Shown: piece after piece, positions 46,101 to 56,494 of the stretch
Numbering within the stretch: the first letter of the stretch is position 1
How the letters are laid out: the number at the start of each line of letters is the position of its first letter
From: Adiantum capillus-veneris
Lineage: Eukaryota; Streptophyta; Polypodiopsida; Polypodiales; Pteridaceae
Length of the DNA stretch: 64,000 bases
Reading direction: 5' to 3'
NCBI GenBank assembly: GCA_014529385.2
Contig: CM043957.1
Coordinates: forward strand, 64,352,003 to 64,416,002
Notes under the pieces: generated by a model
The model's database searches: none
What the model was told of the DNA's origin: nothing
The model's input: the letters and a program-made list of their open reading frames with translations, nothing else
Program-made: the position numbers and the translations under genes

Positions 46101-49100
46101 GAGTGTAGCTACTATGTTTACTACCATGGATGGTTTGGGCCATGGGTTCATCACTTGTCCAACCTACTAACCACTTTGTTATGGAGGTTTTAGCCCAAGG
46201 TGGTTTGAAGGTCCACCACCTATCCAAGCTATCTCTATCAAATAGTCCTATCTCTACTCTCATAGCGTGAATGGTTTGGAGTAGAGGTCCAACACTAGTA
46301 CAACCCACTATCCATTGTGTTATCGAGGTTTGAGGCCAAGGTGGTTTGAAGTTCCACCACCTGTCAAAGCTAGATCTATTGAAATAATCTATCTCTTTTG
46401 TTTGAAGGTCAATTTGTGAATGGAGTGTAGCTACTATGTTTAATATCATGGATGGTTTGGGGCAGAGGTTCACCACTTGTGCAACCTACTTACCATTGTG
46501 TTACAGAGGGTTTAGACCAAGGTTGTTTGAAGGTCCACCATCTAGACAAGCTAGCTCTATTGAAAGAATCTATCTATTGTTTGAAGGTCAATGTGCGAAT
46601 GAAGTGTAGCTTCTGTGTTTATTACCATGTATGTTTTGGGATAGAGGTCCACCACTTCGCCAACCTACTAACCATTGTGTTATGGTGGTTCTAGCCCAAG
46701 GTGGTTTGAAGGTCCAACATCTGCCCAACCTAGCTCTATTGATTAGTCTTATCTCTACTGTGATAGCATGGAAGGTTTTAGGTAGAGGTCCAACACTTGT
46801 CCAACCTACTATCAATTCTCTTTTGAGGTCTTAGCCCAAGGTGGTTTGAAGGTTCACTACTTGTCAAAGCTAGCTCTATTGAATAGTCCTATCTCTATTG
46901 TTTGAAGGTAATTATGTGAATGGAGTGTAGCTACTATGTTTACTACTAGGGATGTTCTAGGCAGAGGTCCACCACTTTTCTAGCCTACTAATCGTTGTGT
47001 TATGGAGGTTTTATGCCAAGGTTGTTTTAAGGTCCACCAGTTGTCCAAGCTAGCTCTATTGAATACTCCTATCTCTACTATGATAGCATGGATGGTTTTA
47101 GGTATAAGTCCAAAACTTGTCTAACCTACTATCCATTGTGTAGTTGAGGTTTTAGCCTAAGGTGGTTTGAAATAATTTATCTCTATTTTGTTAAGGTAAA
47201 AGTGTGAATGGAGTGTAGCTACTATGTTTACTACCATGGATGGTTTGAGTAGAGATCCATCAGTTGTCCAACCTACTAGTCATTTTGTTATGGAGGTTGT
47301 AGCCCAAGGTGGTTTGAAGGTCCACCACCTATCCAAGATAGCTCTATTGTAAAGTCCTATATCTACTTTGATAGCATGAACGGTTTTTGGTAGAGGTCCA
47401 ATACTTGTCCAACCTACTATCCATTGTGTTATGGAGGTTTTAGCCCAAGGCAGCTTGTAGGTTTACCACTTATCCAAGCTAGATCTATTGAAAGAAGCTA
47501 TCTCTATTGTTTAAAGATCAATGTGTGAATAGAGTGTAGCTAAGTACTATGTTTACTACCACGAATGTTTTGGGGTAGAGTTCCACCATTTGTCCAACCT
47601 AGAAGCCATTGCGTTATGGAGGCTTCAGCCCAAGGTTGTTTGAAGGCCCACCATGTGTGCAAGCTAGCTCTATTAAAAGAAGATAATGGGCTATTGTTTG
47701 AAGGTCAAAAGGTGAATGGAGTCTAGCTACTATGTTTACTACCATGGAGGGTTTGGAGCAGAGGTCCATCACTTGTCCAGCCTACTAACCATTGTGTTAT
47801 GGAGGTTTTAGCCCAAGGTGCTTTAAAGGTCCACCACCTATGCAAACTAGCTCTATTGAATAATCTTATCTCTCCTCTGATAACGTGTATTATTTTTGGT
47901 AGAGGTCAATCACTTGTTCAATTTCCTATCCCTCCCTTGCGTTATAAAGGATTTAGCCCACGGTGGTTTGAAAGTTCACCACCTATCCAAGCTATATATA
48001 TTGAAAGAATCTATCTCTATTGTTTGAAGGTCATGTCCAAGCTAGATCTATTGAAAGCAGCTAGCTCTATTGTTTGAAGGTCAATGTGTGAGTAGGGTTT
48101 CTACTATGTTTAATACCAGATATGTTTTGGGAAAGGGGTCCACCCCTTGTCTAGCCTACTAACCATTGTGTTATGCAAGTTTTAACCCAAGGTTGTTTGA
48201 AGGTCCACGACCTGTACAAGCTAGCTCTTTTTTAAAAATCGATCTCTATTTTTTGAAGATCAATGTGTGCATGGACTGTATCTCCTAGCTTACTACCATG
48301 GATGGTTTGGGACATAGGTCCATCATTTGTCAAACCTACTAACCATTGTGTTATGGAGGTTTTAGCCCAAAGTGGTTTGAAGGTCCACCACCTATCCAAG
48401 CTATCTCTATTGATTAGTCCTATCTCTACTCTGATAGCATAGATGGTTTGGGGTAGAGGTCCAACATTGGTCCAACCCACTATCCATTGTGTTATCGAGG
48501 TTCTAGACCAAGGTGATTTGAAGGTCCATTCTATTATGGAGGTCTTAGCCCCAGGTGGTTTGAAGGTCCACTACCTGTCCAAGCTAGCTCTATGGAATAG
48601 TCCTATCACTATTATTTGAAGGTTATTGTGTGAATGAAGTGTAGCTACTAAGTTTACTATCAGGGATGGTTTGGGCAAAGGTCCACCACTTGTCCAACCT
48701 ACTAACCATTGTGTTATGGAGGTTTTAGGCCAAGGTGGTTTCAAGGTCCACCACTTGTCCAAGCTAGATCTATTGAATAGTCCTATCTCTACTGTGATGG
48801 CATGGATGGTTTCGGGTAGAGGTTCAACACTTGTCCAACCTACTATCCATTGTGTAGTTGAGGTTTCATCCCAAGGTGGTTTGAAAGTATTTATCTCTAT
48901 TGTTTGAAGGTCAAAGTGTGAATGGAGTGTAGCTACTATGTTTACTACCATGGATGGTTTGGGCAGATGTCCATCACTTGTCCAACCTTGTAAAAATTGT
49001 GTTATGGAGGTTTTAGCCCAAGGTGGGTTTTGAAGGTCCACCACCTATCCAAGATATCTCTATTGAATAGTGCTATCTCTACTTTGATAGTGTGGATGTT

Positions 49101-50285
49101 TTGGGTAGAGGTCCAACACTTGTCCAACCGACTATCCATTGTGTTATGGAGGTTTTAGCCCAAGGCAGTTTCGAAGTCTACCACTTATCCAAGATAGATC
49201 TATTGAAAGAAGTTATCTCTATTGGTTAAAGATCAATGTGTGAATAGAGTGTAGCTACTATGTTTACTACCATGAAGGTTTTTGGGTAGATCTCCACCAT
49301 TTGTCCAGCCTAGTAACCATTGTGTTATGGAGGTTTCACACCAAGGTTGTTTGAAGGTCCACCACACGTCAAAGCTAGATCTATTGAAAGAATCTAATGG
49401 GCTATTGCTTGAAGGTCGAAAGGTGAATGAAATCCAGCTACTATGTTTACTACCATGGAGGGTTTGGGACAGAGGTCCATCGTTTGTCCAACCTACTAAC
49501 CATTGTGTTATGGAGGTTTTAGCCCAATGTGGTTTGACGGTCCACCACCTGTCCAAGCTAGCTCTATTGAATAATCCTATCTCTACTCTGATAGCGTGCA
49601 TGGTTTCGAGTACAGTTCAATCACTTGTCGAATTTACTATCCCTCCCTTGTGTTATAAAGGTTGTAGCCCAAGGTGGTTTGAAAGTTCACCACCTGTCCA
49701 AGCTAGATATATTGAAAAAAGATATCTCTATTGTTTAAAGGTCATGTTCAAGCTAGATCTACTGGAGGTAACTATCTCTATTGTTTGAAGTTGATGTGTG
49801 AATGAAGTGTCTACTATGTTTATTACCAAAGATGGTTTGGGGTAGAGGTCAACCACTTGTCCAACCTACTAACCATTGTGTTATGCACGTTTTAGCCCAA
49901 GGTTGTTTGAAGGTCCACCACCTATACAAGCTAGCTCTTTTTAAAGAAGCTACCTCTATTGTTTGAAGATCAATGTGTAAATGGAGTGTAGCTACTATGT
50001 TTACTACCATGGATGGTCCGTGGCAAAGGTCCACCACTTTTCCAACCTACTATCCCTTGTGTTATAAAGGTTTTATCCCAAACTGCTTTGAAGGTCCACG
50101 ACTTGTCCAAGCTAGCTCTATTGAAAAAGAAGCTAGCTCTATTTTTTGAAGGTCAATGTGTGACTGGAGTGTAACTACCATATTTACCCCATTGGACGGT
50201 TTGGGGAAGAGGTCCACCACTTGTCCAACGTATTATCCATTGTGTTTTGTTTTAAGGTCAACCACTTGTCCAAGCTAGCCCGCTT
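40110..50285 (+). repeat. Family B satellite array, right block
   Basis: About 10.2 kb of the same 181- and 140-bp unit types as the left block, in the same orientation (for example the 141-bp step 48300 to 48441 and the 181-bp step 41211 to 41392). Some units are truncated to about 60-70 bp (GGTCATGTCCAAGCTAGATC joins at 43850, 45858 and 48029). Interrupted only by a MITE at 42179. The last units, after about 50040, are diverged. Confidence 0.9.
42179..42405. mobile_element. MITE (227 bp) with 8-bp target duplication inside family B
   Basis: GTCTGATC occurs at 42171-42178 and 42406-42413. Uninterrupted B units read CTAGTCTGATCATGTGGATG (for example near 17374), so the insertion point is certain. 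The element starts CCTGGGTAGTCACTT and ends AAGTGACCGCCCCGGG. Its ends form an imperfect inverted repeat, and a second block (TATCACGTGCGTT against the reverse of AACTCGCGTGATA) extends it. An 8-bp duplication is typical of hAT elements. No protein is encoded. Confidence 0.88.
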
Positions 50286-50295
50286 TAAATGAAAC

Positions 50296-50415
50296 AGCCT
50301 AAATTTAAATAATCCCATATAAATTTGAATTAAACCGCCTAGATTTAAATAATCGTGCCTAAATTTAAATCAAGCCACTCAAATTTAAATAATCCCACCT
50401 AAATCAACTTCACCG
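50296..50415 (+). repeat. Short tandem repeat CCTAAATTTAAATAATC, about 21-bp units
   Basis: GCCTAAATTTAAATAATC-like phrases recur about every 20-23 bp at the edge of the B array, each with a ccgcc or ccacc join. Related phrases (CCCGCCTAAATTCAAAT) continue to about 50510. Confidence 0.7.
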
Positions 50416-50519
50416 TCTCGCTTAAATTCAAATTTTCCCATCCAGATTCCAATTTGAAAGCACATTTAGTTAAAAGGATGTCTTTGTCCCGCCTAAATTC
50501 AAATCCGCCCTTTTTTATT

Positions 50520-50930
50520 CACATTTTTTGCATCTATAGACAAACAAGGTCTATCACTTGCCCAACCAGTAACACCAAGAAAAACCCCAACATTATACAC
50601 CCACCAAAATTCTAGCTCACATATTTTATATTTCAGCCATTTCAAAAACATTAGACAAAGGAAGTAGCCATCAACAACTCAACAAAGACCAACCATTTGT
50701 GCAAACCATGATTTAAACAATTGACACAAGTAAGTTGACTTGTCATTCACGTTTACTGTTAATACACTATGTATTTAATATTACACAAAAAATATATCTG
50801 CATTTTTACGTATGTTTGAAATATGTGTATTTTCATAGTAATACAATACGTGTATTTGCATAATAACAATACTAAACCGTAAAACCTAAAAACATAAATT
50901 ATGTTTCTTTGAAAAAAGAATGTCAGAGAA
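50520..50930. other. AT-rich non-coding stretch
   Basis: Nothing recognisable apart from isolated TTGCCCAACC-like bits of the B/C core. No coding frame. Confidence 0.4.
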
Positions 50931-50935
50931 TTGAT

Positions 50936-50941
50936 GAGAGA

Positions 50942-50997
<56 letters not shown>
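50936..50997 (+). repeat. (GA)n microsatellite
   Basis: 62 bp of GA with one GG interruption. It generates Arg-Glu frames that are not genes. Confidence 0.95.
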
Positions 50998-50999
<2 letters not shown>

Positions 51000-51039
51000 T
51001 ACATGTTTTGCTATGTCAACCTATTTTGGTGTGTCAATG

Positions 51040-51310
51040 TGTTCTACAACAGCGACCTGCTCTACAATAACAACTTGCTTTGCAATAGCCACCTACTCTG
51101 TGATGGTGCAACCTGCTCAACGATGGCAATAGAGACCGGATTTTCTCAGACAGTGATGGCAAACTGTTCTGTGTTGTCGACTTGTTCTACGATGGGGATA
51201 TCACGTGGAATAGGAACCGGGTTCTCAATAGTGACCTGCTCTATGATGGTGACCTGCTTGGCGATGGCAGTAGTGACCTGTTCCTTTGATGATGACCTCC
51301 GTAACAATAC
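51040..51310 (+). repeat. Degenerate short repeat around GTGACCTGCTCTATGATGG
   Basis: Phrases such as GCGACCTGCTCTACAATA, GCAACCTGCTCAACGATGG and GTGACCTGCTCTATGATGG recur at irregular intervals of about 24-45 bp. It gives one open frame of 147 residues that is Cys/Met/Ser-rich and low in complexity, so I do not call a gene. Confidence 0.55.
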
Positions 51311-51399
51311 CTATTTCGTGTTGTGCATGAAAATGACCCTAGGTTTGTGTTTTTTGTGTGCAAATGCCATGTAAGAAGCGAACACGGCCTTTAAGATTA

Positions 51400-52060
51400 G
51401 AAGGATAATGACCTAAATCATGATTTGTGCCTCATGGCACATATGCTATCTAAACTTCAAATATAGCCCATTTTGAGTTTTATTATCCCGTTTCAAGTCC
51501 AAGTTTCCTATTCTGTCATAACTTTTGATTGGGAACTCAGAATATAGCAACGAAGGGCTAGGATGAAATCTTGCAAGGTAATGTACACACCTAGACTTTT
51601 TTAAGGTGTTTCTTAATACCTTTTCCAAGTTAAAACTTTTGGGGTGACCGACTTAAGCATCCTTACCCTAAAAAGTCTAGAGAGACACAAGTTTCATATC
51701 AGTTTCAAAGGCCACCTACATAGAATTAAAGCAAAAAAAGGGACAATTAAGTTGTTCATATTCCCAAAATGTATCACATGGTTTCACTTGAAAACCAATC
51801 TAGTAACGATGTGATGAAAGGACGAATGCATGGTCAGGGATTTGGTGGAAGTAGTACCACTGTTAGACCTCCCTATAGCATATAACTTCTTGGACAAAAT
51901 GGTAATCAAAATAAACACAAGTCATGTCATTAAACTGGTCTTAGACTCTTCCATGATTTCTTTTGTTGCTTTTGGAGCCCTTCACATCGGGAAGCAAGAT
52001 CTTAGCTCAAAACCTACAAAACTCACTTGTTCAACATGTGGTCTAACATAGTAGGCCTAG
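51400..52060. other. Unassigned low-copy stretch
   Basis: A short open frame at 51830-52051 contains DLVEVVPLLDLPIAYNFLDK but matches nothing I recognise. Otherwise empty. Confidence 0.35.
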
Positions 52061-52139
52061 TCCACTATCTGCCATCGGGAACCACCATTAATTGTCCAAC
52101 CAGTTTTTTATTGAATTAGTATTTTACCTTCATCATTAG

Positions 52140-53290
52140 ACATTAAAACTAAGTCCATAACTTGTCCAAGCTATACTGCGGCAACGCCCTATCCATTGCC
52201 ACCACTTGTTTCGCCCGCCAACCACTTTGTTTTTGCATTAGTAATTCATCTTAGTCATGGACCATTAAAACTAGGTCCACCACTTGTCCAAGTTGTACTA
52301 GTCTAACATAGCACTATCCGCCACTAAGTTCCACTGCCAATTGTCCAACCATTTTGTTCTTGCATTAATATTTCACCTTTGACATTGGCCATTAAAATCC
52401 GGTCCACCACTTGTACAAGCTATACTTCTAGTAGGCCTCGTCCACTTTCACCACTTGTTTTGCTCTCCAACCACTTTGTTTTTGCATTAGTATTTCACCT
52501 TAGTCATGGGAAATTAAAACTAAGTCTCCCACTTTTCCAAGTTGTACTGCTCTAAAATAGCACTATTTGCAACTAGGTTCCACCCCGCCAATTGTCCAAA
52601 CACATTGTTCTTGCATTATATTTCACCTTTGGAATTGGCCATTAAAACTAGATAGTAAAACTGGTCCACTATCCACCACTTGGTCCACCAACCAACTCCT
52701 TCTTGCATTTGTAGTTCACCATTGGCATTGGCCATTAAAACTAGTCCACCACTTGTCTAGGCTATACTCTTAGTAGGCCTCATCCACTTTGCACCACTTG
52801 GTCTTCCCACCAACCATTTCGCGTTTGCATTAATATTTCTCCTTAGTCATTGGCCATTAAATCTAGGTCCACCACTTGTCCAGGCTATGGCTGAACATAG
52901 TAACCCTAGTCCACTATCCACCACCAACCACTTTGTTCTTGCATTAGTAGTTAGGCTTCAGCAAGGGCTACTTGGAGATTGGAAATTGAAATTGGTCATT
53001 AAAAGTAGATCCACCACTTCTCCAACCTTACTTACATTTTTAGTAGGAATGACTACTTGGACACTAGGAAGCAAGGTCTTGCATTAGTTCACCTTGGACA
53101 ATGAGCTTTAAAACTAGGTCCACCACTTGTCCAAGCTATGTCACTAAAATAGGGAGGGGTTCTTGACCCAATATCCACCACTTCTCAAACTTTGCTTCCA
53201 TGAAAGAATTAAGACCTACTTGGACATCGAGATGCAAGTTCTATAGTAGTTTAGTGATTACATTAGAACTAGGTTCAACCTACTACCCGT
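52140..53290 (+). repeat. Family C repeat array, about 120-bp units
   Basis: CATTAAAACTAGGTCCACCA plus CTTGTCCAAGC recurs at about 52144, 52262, 52390, 52512, 52640, 52731, 52856, 52997 and 53110. Between are CTTTGTTTTTGCATTAGTAT and TTCACCTTAGTCATGGGCC. The core GTCCACCACTTGTCCAA is shared with family B, but the rest of the unit differs. Confidence 0.8.
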
Positions 53291-54780
53291 TATCTTATGG
53301 AGGCTTTATCCCTAGGTGGTTTTAAGGTCCACCACCTCTCCAAGCTAGCTCTATTGAAAGAAGCTACCTCTATTGTTTCAAGGTCAATGTGTCAATGGAG
53401 TGTAGCTACTATGTTTACTACCATGGCTGGTTTGGGCTATAGGTCCACCACTTGTCCAACCTACTATCCATTGTGTCATGGAGGCTTTATCACAACATGG
53501 TTTGAAGTTAAACACCTCTCCAAGATAGCTCTATTGAAACAAGCTATCTCTATTGTTTCAAGGTCAATGTGTAAATGGAGTGTACCTACTATGTTTACTA
53601 CCATGGATGGTTTGAAGCAGAGTTCCACCACCTGCCCAATCTAGTTGTACTGAAACAAGCTATCTCTATTATTTCAAGGTCAATGTGTAAATGGAGTGTA
53701 GATACTATGTCTATTAGCGTGGAAGGTTTTAGGCAGAGGTCCACCACTTCTCCAACCTACTATCCATTGTGTTATGGAGTATTTAACCCAAGGTGGTTTA
53801 TGGAAGGTTCACCACATGTCCAAGCTAGATATATTGAAAGAAATTATCTCTATTATTTCAAGGTCAATGAAAGAATGGAGTGGAGCTACTCTGTTTACTA
53901 CCATGGATGGTTTGGACCAGAGGTCCACCGCTTGTCCAACCTACTAAAAATTGTGTTATGGAGGCTTTAGCCCAAGGTGGTTTGAAGGTCCCCCACCTAT
54001 CTATTGAAAGAAGCTATCTCTATTGTTTCAAGGTCAATGTGTGATTGGATCCGAGATACTATGTTTACTATCATGGATGGTTTGGGGTAGAGGTCCACCA
54101 ATTGCCCAACCTACTAATCATTGTGTTATGAAGGTTTTAGCCCATGGTGGTTTGAAGGTTCACGACTTGTCCAAGCTAGTTCTATTGAATAGTGATATCT
54201 CTAATGTTTGAAGGTCAAATTTTGAATGGAGTATAACTACGATGTCTACTACTATGGATGGTTTGGGGAAGAGGTCCACCACTTGTCCAACCTACTATCC
54301 ATTCTTGTCCAAGCTAGATCTATTGGAAAGTCCTATATTGTTTGAATTTCAATGTGTGAATGGAGTATAGATACTATGTTCACTACCATGGATGGTTTGG
54401 GGTAGAGGTCCACCTATTTTCCAACCCACTAACCATTGTGTTATGGAGGTTTTAGCCCAAGGTGGTTTGAAGGTCCACCACCTGTCGAAGCTAGTTCTAT
54501 TGAAAGTCCTATCTCTATTGTTTGAAGGTCAATGTGTGAATGATGTTTAGCTACTATGTTTACTACCAGGGATGGTCTTGGCCGAGGTCCACCACTTGTA
54601 AAACCTACTAACCATTGTGCTATGGAGGTTTTAGCCCAAGGTGGTTTTAAGGTCCACCACTTGTCGAAGCTAGCTGTACTGAAAGAAGCTATCTCTATTG
54701 TTTCAAGGTCAATAGCTGAATGGCGTTGAGCTATTATGTTTACTACCATGGATGGTTTGGGGCAATGTCTACTTGGACAC
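53291..54780 (+). repeat. Family B satellite array, third block
   Basis: About 8-9 B units. Many have the variant spacer ATTGTTTCAAGGTCAATGTG and AAACAAGCTATCTC, so this block has its own sub-type. It follows family C directly and ends at CTACTTGGACACTAGGAAG, which returns to C-type sequence. Confidence 0.85.
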
Positions 54781-54837
54781 TAGGAAGTTGGGTCATGCAG
54801 TAGTTCACCTTGGACATTGAGCTTTAACACTAGGTTG

Positions 54838-56166
54838 GTAATGGGAAACTTTTATGTCCTGGGACACTTTTATGTTCTGTTAAGTGACCATTTTCCTTGA
54901 ATTATGTCAATAGTTTCAAAATGGATTTTGAGGTGCTATCTGTCTAGAAAGTTGTCTCATGAGCTGAAAAAAACTCGACATTTTTTTGGAATATCAATTC
55001 CATCTTTAACCTTGTCCTTGCACAACATTTCACAACCTAAACTGTGTGAAAAAACGGGTCCTGTTTTTGGCTTTTTTCAACTTTTTGCAACTATACCACT
55101 CTAGAATTCATGTTTGTGAGGTCTATAATGTTAGAGAACTATCTTTAGTAGTCCTCAACATGTCTTGATGCTTCTAGGGAGAAATAAATGTTAAAGTTGT
55201 AAGTTATGACCAAATTACAAAAATTGTCAAATCCTGTTTTTTAGCCAATTTTAGCTCTTCTATGATTTTTTTGGTGTCTTTCATGATATCCAAATGCAGT
55301 TTTGATTTTCTATGTCACATATTGTAACATAAAGCTAATATTCCTTGAGTTTTGGGGCACCTAATACCCTATTTTGCATAGTAGACAACGATGGTTGATT
55401 TTTTCGATTATAGAAGAAAACGAAACATTCTAGTATATCAAGTATAGCTTTTTCAATATTGTTAGTTTCTTGTGATAACTACATGCATTTTGTAGGTAGT
55501 AACCATATCTAGTCATAAGGATCAAATTTGGCTAGATATTGAATAGTTTCTATGGGATTCTACAACTCATAATGTTGAACCCAATTTTTTCATGTTTGTT
55601 CTATTTAGCACTTCATCTTTGTCCCCAATATTCCCCTTGGTAAGAGATGTATTATTCTTTTGACATGCTCCATGGCTCCTTATGAACCTAAAGGAAAATA
55701 GGGAACTAAGAAATCATGCATATATTATTTGTATTGAGCGTGGCTATAGAAACTTTGATGATAGGTTTGCAGAATGGTAAAATTTCAACTTTCTTGTACC
55801 TATTTCTTTTGGCAAAACAAAAAATAATGAGTGAGAAGCAATCATATGTTCAGATCACCAACCCATTGAAGTTAACTAGGGAATTTATCTCAAGTCATAC
55901 AAAAATCCCTAATCTTATTTTTATGCAACAAAACGTAAGAAATGACTATTTTGATGAAAATGTACTGGTCCATCAACTTTGGAGGCTTGGTGTGACCAAA
56001 AGATGAGAAATTTTACAAGTTTCTTATTTTTTCTATGTGTAGTAGTCCTTGAACTATAACCCCATGAAAGGATTTTACAAAATGAGTGGATCTACTATGG
56101 TTTTGGAGGTTTTTTTCAAAACCTTGAAAGGAAACTTTTATGTCCTGTTAGGTTACCAACCTAGTG
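54838..56166 (-). mobile_element. Non-autonomous TIR transposon at TTAA, copy 2 (1329 bp, inverted)
   Basis: Starts CACTAGGTTGGTAA and ends TTACCAACCTAGTG, with TTAA at 54834-54837 and 56167-56170. Its reverse complement follows copy 1 over the whole length, including the subterminal GGACATAAAAGT units and a central part with GCATATAAAT-like AT-rich DNA. TIR bases differ between the copies (GGTT against GAAT at positions 6-9) but match within each copy. It sits in a family C unit. The unit at about 53100-53130 (GAGCTTTAAAACTAGGTCC) is the same site without it. No transposase frame. Confidence 0.85.
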
Positions 56167-56170
56167 TTAA

Positions 56171-56494
56171 ACTAGGTCCACCACTTGTCCAAGCTATGCC
56201 ACTTAAATAGGGACGGGGTTCTTGAGCCAATATGCACCACTTCTCAAATATTTCTTTCAATGAAATAATTAAGGATTAATTGCCCATTGAGATGCAAGTC
56301 TTATAGTCGTTTAGTGATGACATTAGATCTAGGTCCACCAGTTGTCCAAGCTATGTTGTAATATAGTAAGTGGGTCACCATTTATCCACTTTAATTGGGG
56401 CTCCTCAAATTGAAAGTCGTTGGATTATTAACATTCATAACCCTCATGTATTTTATAATGGAAATTATGAAATTTTTCTCAAATAGGAGTACCT
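56171..56494 (+). repeat. Family C fragments
   Basis: ACTAGGTCCACCACTTGTCC follows the transposon directly, then TAGGGACGGGGTTCTTGAGCC, as in the unit at 53130-53170. Another core lies at about 56330. The last 120 bp are unassigned. Confidence 0.7.

Noticed and set aside
50931-51374. 147-residue frame beginning with an Arg-Glu run
   Set aside because: It is a translation of the GA microsatellite joined to a degenerate short repeat.
16890-54780. Many open frames of 60-170 residues on both strands within family B, with repeated peptides such as HHLSKLALLNSPIS
   Set aside because: Unit lengths (181, 140) are not multiples of three, frames are open on both strands, and the peptides are just the satellite translated. 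No start context or conserved domain.
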